In this document: one piece after another, positions 7,139-14,332 of the stretch
Layout: each line of letters begins with the position of its first letter
Position numbering within the stretch: position 1 is the stretch's first letter
Position numbers and translations under genes: made by a program
The notes under the pieces: generated by a model
What the model saw: the letters and a program-made list of their open reading frames with translations, nothing else
What the model was told of the DNA's origin: nothing
The model's database searches: none
NCBI GenBank assembly: GCA_964384025.1
Contig: CAYLJJ010000076.1
Location: 1 to 35,922 of the forward strand
Origin: CAYLJJ01 sp964384025
GTDB lineage: Bacteria > Myxococcota_A > Bradymonadia > UBA7976 > UBA1532
Reading direction: 5' to 3'
Length of the DNA stretch: 35,922 nucleotides

Positions 7139-8578
7139 CTACTTTTTTCTAAGGGCCTTGAGGGCCTTTTTGATTTCCTCATCGTCGGGCTCTAACTTGA
7201 GAGCCCGTTCAAACACGGTGATAGCTTTTTTGTACAGTTCAACTTTGCTGTAAATTTGTCCCAGAAGAACAAGATAATCAACATTTTGAGGATCAGCGTC
7301 AACAGCCAAGCGAGCCAACTCAGCCGCTCTATGGAGTTCGCTGTTACTTCGGAGGAGGATACCCGCCAGATGAGAACAGTAATCTGCTCTTGGATGAGCT
7401 TCGACAGCCATTAAATAATGATAGACAGCTTCCTTCATCCGACCAACAGATTCATCCATGACCCCACGTTTCCAAAGTTGGTCTGAATTAATCTGGTTCG
7501 CCTTGATTTTTACTCTTTCAAACGATCTTCTATAAGCTTGATTATTAGGATCACTGCTCATCGCCATTTGAAGGCTGGTCGCTGCTTGGATGAAACTACC
7601 CGATTCATACTGCTTCATCCCTGCTTCATAATAGCGATGTGCCCTCTCCAAACGAGCAGTAATGGGATTTCCAGTCCTTCTCCTGCGTGTATGTGTATTC
7701 TTTTCGAGACGTCCTTTAATGCGTTCTTTACGTTGAGCTGCTGCTTTCATACGAAGCTGCTTGGCTCGCATCTGTTGTTTTTCGCGCTCTACCTCTAAAA
7801 CTCTTCGGTACGATTGATTGCGAGCGATAATTGCACGCATATATACCTGTAAGAAAAGCTCATCATTGGAAAAGAGAGAATAGATCTCTCCTCCATATTT
7901 AAAGACTTTTTTCATGGGCTCTAAGAATGGCCCAAAATCTTTCCCATAGTAAGAGTCGGGGTGAAAACGTTTGCTAAATGAAAAATAGGCGTGTTTTAGA
8001 CGTTTTCTTTCTGTTGTAGGAGGGATATCGAAGAACTCAAAATGGTCTAATTTTCCTTCTGTTTCGTCCAGAAAGATAATCTCTCTTCGGAGTTGGATGC
8101 TTAGATCACAGCGTTGGAGTAAAGCTTTGCGTTTAAAAGTAAAGCGTCCAAAGCGCCCTTCGCCTGGGCGGCGATAGGGGGTTCCCGCGATGAGACCAAA
8201 TTTCCTGCCCCTTAAAAAAGCAACATCCTCAGGATCGACTCCAAAGAAGGGGGGGTAGACCTGTGGGCTCCTCTCTGTTTCTGGGTTGAGTTCTTCACCC
8301 TCTGCTTCTGAACTTTCTTCCCCAGTGATCAGAGCGTTGGGGATGATATGACGCTCAACTGGGGCCTCTTGTAGCTCCAAGAGACCCCCGCGCTTTAAGT
8401 CCAGGAGAGCTGCAAGGGTGTCGGATTCTCCCAATCCTGTACTCTGACAAAGCTCCCGTATGGTGGAACGACCATCAATGCGTGAAAGTACAAAGGTCGC
8501 GCGGGCATCTACCATGACACCCTTTGAGTCTATATTGGATCGACGATGAGGACGATCTTCCCAGGCTCCCAGAGTCAA
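7139..8578 (-). CDS. J-domain co-chaperone with N-terminal winged-helix-like module and C-terminal TPRs
   Basis: 479 residues from a TTG at 8578-8576, which has a good site (GGGGAG) upstream; an ATG at 8515 is the alternative but starts just before the first module. Residues about 20-75 form a small helical module (FVLSRIDGRSTIRELCQSTG) similar to PqqD/winged-helix-like modules. Residues about 178-245 are a J domain with the HPD motif at 206-208 (SKRFHPDSYYGKDFG), the element that stimulates Hsp70 ATPase. A basic coiled-coil stretch (about 265-310) leads to several TPRs (about 315-479). First gene of the operon with Hsp70 9 bp downstream; it is the obvious J-partner. There is no glycine-rich or zinc region, so it is not a canonical DnaJ. 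Confidence 0.85.
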   Translation of the reverse strand: MTLGAWEDRPHRRSNIDSKGVMVDARATFVLSRIDGRSTIRELCQSTGLGESDTLAALLDLKRGGLLELQEAPVERHIIPNALITGEESSEAEGEELNPETERSPQVYPPFFGVDPEDVAFLRGRKFGLIAGTPYRRPGEGRFGRFTFKRKALLQRCDLSIQLRREIIFLDETEGKLDHFEFFDIPPTTERKRLKHAYFSFSKRFHPDSYYGKDFGPFLEPMKKVFKYGGEIYSLFSNDELFLQVYMRAIIARNQSYRRVLEVEREKQQMRAKQLRMKAAAQRKERIKGRLEKNTHTRRRRTGNPITARLERAHRYYEAGMKQYESGSFIQAATSLQMAMSSDPNNQAYRRSFERVKIKANQINSDQLWKRGVMDESVGRMKEAVYHYLMAVEAHPRADYCSHLAGILLRSNSELHRAAELARLAVDADPQNVDYLVLLGQIYSKVELYKKAITVFERALKLEPDDEEIKKALKALRKK

Positions 8579-8766
8579 GCACTCTCCCCAGATTCACTTA
8601 GCTCTGGCAATATAGAAGATCAGCGCTCAATGCACCATCTCCTTGATCCTAGACTTCTCCTTAGATCAAGCACAGGATCAGGGGAATGAGCCCCTTGAGG
8701 CTTGCTTCTACTTGTCAGAAGAGGAGGGATTCACTAGGGTCTGTCGGCTCCAGAGTCGAGGCAATC
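8579..8766. promoter_or_regulatory. Divergent intergenic region with inverted repeat
   Basis: 188 bp between the divergent chaperone operon and the discoidin/membrane protein gene must hold both promoters. An inverted repeat CTTGATC (8642-8648) / GATCAAG (8664-8670) with a 15-bp spacer is visible and could bind a dimeric regulator. No CIRCE element and no convincing heat-shock (sigma-32 type) promoter was seen. Confidence 0.3.
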
Positions 8767-11082
8767 ATGCGCGTTATCTCTCTCCTGTTTACTCTCCTTC
8801 TCAGCCCGATCTCCTTGGCAGCGAGTCCCTGCCCAGAGGGCAACCTGCTGGCCAAAAAACAACCCTCCAGCGCCAAAGGGATCAGCCAAGCTTCACGGCT
8901 CACCGACGGCATCGTCCCTGAAGAGGGAGGCAACTGGAAGAGTGAGTTTACCTCCAAGCTCAATAACAGCTCCTCTCAAGTCACCTACGATCTGGGGCAA
9001 GTGATCCAGATCCGCTCTCTATTGGTGCAGGGAGATAATAATGACAGTTATCAAGTCAGCGGCTCTCTAGACGGCAAAGAGTTTTTGCCCATCTGGGAGG
9101 TTCCACACACACCCCAGGCGGGGATGCAGACCCGTTTAAGTCAGGGCCACGAGTTGGAGCTACGCTATCTTCGTATAGGAGAGGCTCAGGGGGATAACGC
9201 CTTCTCCTTAGGGGAAATCCAGGCTTTCTGTCAGCACCCCAAGCTCTGGCCTCCTGCTCTTGAAGTGAAGAAGAGCAGCAAGGACAACAAGAAGAACATA
9301 CGTAAGAAGCGGATGGCTCGGGGCAAGATGACCGTAGGCTTTCTGGGTTTGCTTGCTTTTATCGGTCTCTTTTTGGGACGCAAAAGAGAAGAGCCCTGGC
9401 GCCGCTGGTTGACCCCTGGAGCGGCGGCGGCGGCCTTGGCCTATGCGGCCTGGATGACTTGGCAGGATGGGAGCGGGACCTATACTGTCATCAGCTTGCT
9501 TGTTCTGCTCTTGGGAGCGCTTTGGTGGAAACAGGATCATCCACATTGGGGCCTCTGGGCAGAACGAAGCGGAATGCTCTTGCTGATACTGGCCAGCGCC
9601 ACCGCCTGGGTTAACTTTGGCACTTTTCATGGCAGCCGTGCGATCCATTACTGGGACACCTTTCACTACTATGTTGGCTCCAAATATTTCCAAGAGAACG
9701 GCTATGAGAAGCTCTATAAATGTGCCTCTATCGCTGAGATCGATGATGGTCGCGCCGAAGAGGTGCTCGATCGCAAAATGCGAGATCTCAAAAACAATGC
9801 CTTGGGACCAGCCAAAGAGCAGCTCATAGATCAATCTGAATGTCGCCTCGCCTTTACTCCCAAACGTTGGGCAGCTTTCCGCCAGGACCTGAGGCTCTTC
9901 CGCAGCTTTATGGGCACAAGTTGGTGGCAGAAAATGTTTAAGGATCATGGTTATAACCCCACTCCGGTTTGGAGTTTGGTGGGGAGCCGAATCACCAACC
10001 TGGGCTGGGAGGCTCAACTTCCACCTAATGAGTTGGTCAAGAGCCCTGCAAACCTCAAAGGAAAATCTTCCAAACAGAAAAAGAAGATCCGTGCTCGTTT
10101 TAAACAGGATCGCAAAGAGTTTGAATCCCGAGTCAAGAAGATTGCGCTTCTAGATGCAACTCTCTATCTCAGCATCTTCCTTCTAATTTATTGGGCTTTT
10201 GGTCTGCGAACCGTGGCCTTTGCAATGGTGGTTTGGGGCTGTGGTTATCCCTGGGCCTACTTCTGGACAGGAGGTAGCTTTGGGCGTGTTCCTTGGATCT
10301 TCTTCTCGGTCCTGGGAGTCGCTCTTCTTCGTAAAGGGTATCGCTTCTTGGGAGGAGGAGCGATCACTTGGGCGGCGCTTCATCGCATCTTCCCAGCAGC
10401 CTTGGCGGGAGGCGTGACCCTGCAGATCCTTTGGAATTTCTACAAGAAACGACGCATCACACAAAACCATCTCAGGATTGTAATGGGCGCGACTCTGACG
10501 CTGGCGATCTTGATTCCAGTCAGTGGCGCTGTGGTGGGAGATTTTAATATCTATCCCAACTTTATAGAGAACTCGCTCAAACATAAAGACACTCCTCTAA
10601 CCAATAACATGGGCTTACCAACCCTGGTTGCATATCATCCAGACCACATCGCCAAGAAAACCAAGACAAGCAAATTTGAAGACCCATTTCATATCTGGAA
10701 AAAGCATCGAAAAAAGAACAAAGAGGATCGTGTTATCTTTTATGGTTTGGGGCTCTTGGCGATCTTTGGGTTGATTTTATATATTGGACGTCATGTTGAT
10801 GAATGGGAGATCACTGCGATGAGTATTATCTTCATCATCGCGATCTTTGAACTCACCTGCTATTATTATACTTTTATGATATTATTGGCACCCATTGCCA
10901 TACGGAAGTTTAGGACAATGGTAGTATTGCTAGGTATGTCGATCCTAAGCCAATATCTACAGCTCAAAATCGGATGGTATGATGAACAATATACTGCTGA
11001 ATCTCTATTGGTTTTTGTAGCAGCTCTCTATATTCTGATCGACCGAGCTTTGGAGTTCAAGCAGGTTAAGGCTTCTGAATAA
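8767..11082 (+). CDS. Multi-pass membrane protein with N-terminal discoidin-like domain, GT-C-like
   Basis: The ATG at 8767 is preferred over the ATG at 8686: it has GAGG at the right distance and begins a clear signal peptide (MRVISLLFTLLLSPISLA); this gives 771 residues. The exported region after it (about 30-150) looks like an F5/8 type C (discoidin) fold: RLTDGIVPEEGGNWKSEF, TYDLGQVIQIRSLLVQGDN, YQVSGSLDGKEF, LRYLRIGEAQGDNAFSLGEI. It may bind carbohydrate. A basic linker (KKNIRKKRMARGK) is followed by about ten or more membrane helices with a loop HYWDTFHYYVGSKYF and HGYNPTPVW, reminiscent of GT-C glycosyltransferases and DUF2029-type proteins. Inferred role: polyprenyl-linked sugar transfer in the envelope; substrate unknown. 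Monocistronic by appearance. Confidence 0.75.
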   Translation: MRVISLLFTLLLSPISLAASPCPEGNLLAKKQPSSAKGISQASRLTDGIVPEEGGNWKSEFTSKLNNSSSQVTYDLGQVIQIRSLLVQGDNNDSYQVSGSLDGKEFLPIWEVPHTPQAGMQTRLSQGHELELRYLRIGEAQGDNAFSLGEIQAFCQHPKLWPPALEVKKSSKDNKKNIRKKRMARGKMTVGFLGLLAFIGLFLGRKREEPWRRWLTPGAAAAALAYAAWMTWQDGSGTYTVISLLVLLLGALWWKQDHPHWGLWAERSGMLLLILASATAWVNFGTFHGSRAIHYWDTFHYYVGSKYFQENGYEKLYKCASIAEIDDGRAEEVLDRKMRDLKNNALGPAKEQLIDQSECRLAFTPKRWAAFRQDLRLFRSFMGTSWWQKMFKDHGYNPTPVWSLVGSRITNLGWEAQLPPNELVKSPANLKGKSSKQKKKIRARFKQDRKEFESRVKKIALLDATLYLSIFLLIYWAFGLRTVAFAMVVWGCGYPWAYFWTGGSFGRVPWIFFSVLGVALLRKGYRFLGGGAITWAALHRIFPAALAGGVTLQILWNFYKKRRITQNHLRIVMGATLTLAILIPVSGAVVGDFNIYPNFIENSLKHKDTPLTNNMGLPTLVAYHPDHIAKKTKTSKFEDPFHIWKKHRKKNKEDRVIFYGLGLLAIFGLILYIGRHVDEWEITAMSIIFIIAIFELTCYYYTFMILLAPIAIRKFRTMVVLLGMSILSQYLQLKIGWYDEQYTAESLLVFVAALYILIDRALEFKQVKASE

Positions 11083-11139
11083 CCCTGCATCGAATTGCTT
11101 TGATATGAGCGTATTAGAGTGCCGTGAGAAGCAATCTAC

Positions 11140-11409
11140 TGTGTTGGATAGGGGTCTGAGATCTCTCTCACAGAGCCGAACTTATGGGTCACACATCCGG
11201 CTATTCAAGCCAATACTTTACATAGGACGAGACTTGGGAAGGATGAAGCCAGCGCCTGTTCTCAAATATCGATCAGCAGCAGAAACTATGCGTTTGCACG
11301 CAACTGGATAAGCCAGAACATCGAGCTTCACGTCCAGATTCCCTCCAGCGGGCTTGAGGAGGACTTTCACCTCCGGCCTTGTTGTCGTGTTGCAACTCAC
11401 GTCGCTCTA
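11140..11409 (-). other. Probable degenerate group II intron relic without reverse transcriptase
   Basis: On the minus strand this gene-free stretch shows group II intron landmarks in the right order. Near its 5' end is GAGCGACGTGAG (11407-11396), resembling the GUGYG intron start, then the hairpin GGAGGTGAAAGTCCTCC (11374-11358), typical of bacterial group II intron domain I. At 11202-11174 is a domain V-like hairpin: a 7-bp lower helix AGCCGGA/UUCGGCU, a 2-nt bulge AG on the 3' side, a 4-bp upper helix UGUG/CAUA and a 5-nt loop. It is followed by CUGUGAGAGAG, as in many bacterial introns. No maturase gene lies between. The 5' end abuts the inverted repeat of the miniature element at 11410. 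Boundaries are approximate; a structural search is needed to confirm it. Confidence 0.5.
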
Positions 11410-11635
11410 ACCCACTCGTTCCGTTTCGGATTATCTGAAATGATATCAACACCTTGCAGGTTTCCGGCACCATCAAAGGCTGCCCTGTCGTCACTGTCGT
11501 GAGCCCGCTGAGCAGAAGATCTTGGATACTCTAAGCACTTGGTATTGCGAGTGATTGCCTGTTTGCGCAAGAATCAAGTGAGCCGGTCCAAGTAGCTGAT
11601 ATTGATGCGAACTATCGGAGATGGAATGAGTGGGT
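11410..11635. mobile_element. Miniature inverted-repeat element A, full copy (226 bp)
   Basis: The ends are inverted repeats: ACCCACTCGTTCCGTTTCGG at 11410 and, read inward from 11635 on the other strand, ACCCACTCATTCCATCTCCG. Over 22 positions 18 match. No open frame of useful length lies inside, which fits a non-autonomous (MITE-like) element. The first 142 bp (11410-11551) recur at 12535-12676 in the same orientation. The termini closely resemble those of the insertion sequence at 12678-14322, the likely source of transposase. No clear target duplication was found. Confidence 0.7.
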
Positions 11636-11664
11636 ACTTTGAAACGCTTATTCACATAAAAGCC

Positions 11665-12417
11665 TTATTCATCATCTTCATCTTCATCTTCTTCAAAATC
11701 ATGATGAGAATGCTCTTTTTTCTTGGAATTCCCATGACCATCTTCACTTAACTCAATGTAAGTGCCAAATAAGTGTAGTTTCTGGGTATTTGAATCATAG
11801 TTCTGGTTTAAGAATAAACCAAATGCTACAATTAGCCCGATAAAAACTAAAGCAACCACAGGATGGTTTGAGCGAATCTCTAATTCTCCTTCTATGTCAT
11901 CCTTAGTTCCACTTATCATGCTAAAAAACAACCCATCCTTATGCTTTGTCTGATGGAAAACAATACCTGCAATATGAAGAACTACTATGACAATAAAACC
12001 AACAGCACATAGCTCATGAATTTCCTCAAAAAACTCATCACCAATACCTTTACTCATTAAAATACCGGTAATAGCAAGGCCAAAGGTGAAACTAAACATT
12101 CCCAGAGCGGCATAGCTAGATGCGGGGTTATGTCCCAAATATCGTTTGCTTTTTGAACTTATAACTGAGGAAAAATATTGTAGTAATTCTGATCTCGCTA
12201 ACCTTAGCGAAGAAAATCTTGCATACCTACTACCTATAAATCCCCAACACAGCCTCAATACAACCAAAAACACCATAAACAATCCGGCAAGCATGTGATA
12301 TGAATAAAGTGGCGAGTCATCATCAATGACTTCAGCAATGAAAAATGCTGACAAGAAAAGTCCTACGAATAACCAATGAAAAATTCTGGTCGGCAAGTCA
12401 TAAACTTTCTTCTTCAT
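11665..12417 (-). CDS. Cytochrome b561 family membrane protein with acidic, His-containing tail
   Basis: 250 residues. Four or five membrane helices with histidines placed for two b-type hemes: FHWLF in helix 1, SYHMLAGLFMV in helix 2, IHELCAVGF and VLHIAGIVFHQ in the later helices. This matches the bacterial cytochrome b561 / hydrogenase-cytochrome b type that passes electrons from quinols to a partner. A fifth helix (about 188-206) is followed by a tail, SEDGHGNSKKKEHSHHDFEE plus Asp/Glu, which could bind metal. No partner c-type cytochrome or hydrogenase is nearby. The gene and its flanks are clearly AT-richer than the rest of the window and are bracketed by direct copies of element A, so acquisition by transfer is likely. 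Electron partner unknown. Confidence 0.85.
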   Translation of the reverse strand: MKKKVYDLPTRIFHWLFVGLFLSAFFIAEVIDDDSPLYSYHMLAGLFMVFLVVLRLCWGFIGSRYARFSSLRLARSELLQYFSSVISSKSKRYLGHNPASSYAALGMFSFTFGLAITGILMSKGIGDEFFEEIHELCAVGFIVIVVLHIAGIVFHQTKHKDGLFFSMISGTKDDIEGELEIRSNHPVVALVFIGLIVAFGLFLNQNYDSNTQKLHLFGTYIELSEDGHGNSKKKEHSHHDFEEDEDEDDE

Positions 12418-12474
12418 TATTCAGCACCGTCTTCTTTTTAACTTTTTAACTATCTACCAGGATTTTTCATGGGG

Positions 12475-12502
12475 CATATACGGTAAAATTACCACTTTTC
12501 AA
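12475..12502 (-). promoter_or_regulatory. Putative promoter of the cytochrome b561 gene
   Basis: On the minus strand: -35 TTGAAA (12502-12497), a 16-bp spacer, -10 TATATG (12480-12475), about 57 bp before the start codon. The spacer holds the dyad GGTAATTTTACC (12493-12482), and a perfect 12-bp palindrome ATAAACGTTTAT lies further upstream at 12518-12529. Both are candidate operator sites. The assignment rests on pattern only. Confidence 0.45.
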
Positions 12503-12534
12503 CGTTCCCCTAAAAGAATAAACGTTTATCTTTT

Positions 12535-12676
12535 ACCCGCTCGTTCTGTTTCGGATTATCTGAAATGATATCAATATTTTGCTGGTTTTCGGCACCATCA
12601 AAGGCTGCCCTGTCGTCACTGTCGTGAGCCCGCCGAGCAGAAGATCTTGGATACTCTAAGCACTTGGTATTGCGAG
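12535..12676. mobile_element. Truncated second copy of miniature element A
   Basis: Colinear with 11410-11551 over 142 bp without gaps; eight differences were counted by eye, six of them C/T. It keeps the left inverted-repeat end (ACCCGCTCGTTCTGTTTCGG) and stops at GCGAG; two bases later the left end of the insertion sequence begins (12678). It lacks the right 80 or so bp of the full copy. With 11410-11635 it brackets the cytochrome b561 gene as a direct repeat. Confidence 0.8.
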
Positions 12677-12712
12677 GACCCACTCGTTCCGTTTCCGCCA
12701 ATCCGCAAGAGC

Positions 12713-12907
12713 CTATCCCCAAATTAGCCGTTCCACCCAAATCAATATGAACCCGAACCCGACGAACCCAGCGAAGAACTTCTCTTTTCGTTCCCATTTT
12801 CAGACAAAACTTCTTAGTTTACATTGATACCATGAGAATAATCTTTCGACAACATAGCGTTGTACTCTCTTTTGCAATTTTCTTCCTGGAAATTGGCGCC
12901 CTTTCGA
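12713..12907 (-). pseudogene. C-terminal remnant of an IS5-like transposase with internal stop
   Basis: Read on the minus strand from about 12907, out of frame with the IS4-like transposase, the sequence translates to KGRQFPGRKLQKRVQ, RYVVERLFSWYQCKLRSFV, a TGA stop at 12802-12800, then KWERKEKFFAGFVGFGFILI, WVERLIWG and a stop at 12715-12713. The pattern VERxFSW..RRxV.RWERK..F.GFV is the usual end of IS5-family DDE transposases. The TGA stands where the family has Arg, so a C-to-T change of CGA would explain it. The inverted repeat at 12678 follows 35 bp later, as expected for the end of such an element. Confidence 0.6.
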
Positions 12908-14166
12908 TCCTCCTGGGTGAAGCGGTTCTCCTGAGCAGCGCGACTAAAGTAAGCGGCGACAGCCTCTGATGCAGGCCAAGCATCAGCAGGTACATCCACA
13001 GCAAACAGCTCAACCTGTAGACCGTCCAAGAGCTGACCGCGCTGCTTCTTCTTTCGATACTTGGCGTAGACAGAGATGACCACTCGCATCTCGACGGGAG
13101 CATAAGGGCTCCCATCGGGATGAAGAGTTTTGGGACTGGGCTCGATGAGCATTATGCCCAGATCCATCGCGTAACGCTGCGGACCGCTGCAGCTGTTGGG
13201 CACAGGCTCCCAACTCTCTTCACGCAGCTTGGCGAGCACCTCAGGCTCTTTGTACAGGCTGCGGCGGTTCAGGCGGGTTACGAAGCCCAACCCCCGCTCT
13301 CGACAGGCTGTGTAAGGACCGATATTGCCAAACTCACCATCCATCCTGAGCAGTACACGCGACCGTGGGTGCTCAAGTCTCTGGCAGGTCTTCACCACCG
13401 CATCTAATGAGCGCTCCAGATCCAAAACCCTCTCTCCATTACCCTTCGATAGATGGCTGTGGATCCAAAGTGATGAGCCGCTGTGCTGCACTGAGTGCTG
13501 ACGGAAGACCAAGTTGCCCCTCTTCCTCCCCCGATATCCTGGTGCTCCGATCCTCGAGGCCAACAACAAGGGATCTGGGAGCTTCTCCCCTCGTGGGAGT
13601 CCCCGCTCTCGCAACACCGTCGCTGTCGGATCCAGATCGAAGATATGCCAACCCTCACCTTCTGCGTCCAATGTCAGCATCGCAGGATCCTGCAACACCC
13701 CATCTATCTGAGGCAGCTCCCAAAGAAGCCAAGGCGTCGCTGGTCTCAACAGCTCAAACTCGAAGGCTGATAACCCTCGCGACAACGACCCTGCGCTTGG
13801 GCAAGAGCGCAGCCCTCCAATCGCTGCCAAATTGTTGAGCGCTTTACCGCCCCATGACTCCCAACTCGGGCGGATCCCCCGCACCGACCTTGAGGCCATA
13901 TAGATCACCAAGGCGACCCAGAGCGCCATGGCGGAGTAGCCTCCCTGCCGTCGCACCTTCAGCTGCTTCGCTGCTTCCTCAAGGAAGCCCTCGCTTCTGA
14001 GTTTGAGCAGCACGCTCGCTGAGCTGCTCAGTTCATCTGGGAGCCTGTTTGTGTCCTCTGGAGCCCACTCGACAATCATCTTCCCGCGTGCCATTCTTCT
14101 CCTCCCTCGTGTTAGGGAGCGACCGCAGATCTTGCTTGTCGGCTGAGCTGCGGTCGCAGCTTCCAT
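12814..14166 (-). pseudogene. IS4-like DDE transposase with replaced C-terminus
   Basis: 450-codon frame from ATG 14166 (GGAGAACCAGG upstream; an inner start at MARGKM is possible). DDE-type signals: LTLDAEGEG (first Asp), LLRMDGEFGNIGPYTACRER (second Asp about 100 residues later), and YFSRAAQENRFTQEDR near residue 415 with the Glu of the YREK-like signature. From about residue 420 (after EDRK) the family continuation is missing and the frame runs 30 residues through DNA that encodes an IS5-like tail in another frame. The final helix region of the catalytic domain is therefore lost, and activity is doubtful. It lies between matching terminal inverted repeats. Confidence 0.75.
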
Positions 14167-14332
14167 CCTGGTTCTCCCTCGCCTTTCATATCAGGATCCA
14201 GGCGATGCGATAGTGGTGGGAAGCGGTGGTGACTTAACCGCTGAAGGTCCTGAGCAGACAAGTGGTATGGGGAGCTAAGTCTTTAATATGGGGTGGGAAT
14301 ATCGGAAACGGAACGAGCGGATCTAACCAAGC

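Larger units (their letters stand above)
12678..14322. mobile_element. Chimeric insertion sequence with ~20-bp terminal inverted repeats
   Basis: Left end ACCCACTCGTTCCGTTTCCG at 12678; right end, read inward from 14322 on the minus strand, ATCCGCTCGTTCCGTTTCCG. 18 of 20 positions match in inverted orientation. Between them, all on the minus strand, lie an IS4-like transposase lacking its C-terminus and the C-terminal tail of an IS5-like transposase. The termini adjoin the IS5-like tail, so they probably belong to the IS5-like element, into which the IS4-like gene has entered. About 155 bp upstream of the IS4-like gene (14167-14322) show no coding sequence. The element is probably unable to move by itself. 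Confidence 0.65.

Noticed and set aside
8579..8766. Sigma-32 or CIRCE heat-shock element before the chaperone operon
   Set aside because: Neither CTTGAA-N13-15-CCCATNT nor the CIRCE dyad is present.
9208..10017. 269-codon minus-strand frame in the membrane protein gene
   Set aside because: Antisense shadow; the plus strand has a signal peptide, discoidin-like domain and membrane helices.
11105..11494. Small frames on both strands between the membrane protein and cytochrome genes
   Set aside because: They overlap the intron-like and miniature-element sequences and resemble no protein.
12510..12797. 95-codon minus-strand frame across element A copy 2 and the IS end
   Set aside because: It crosses the junction of two mobile elements, so it cannot be an original gene; part of it is out of frame with the IS5-like tail.
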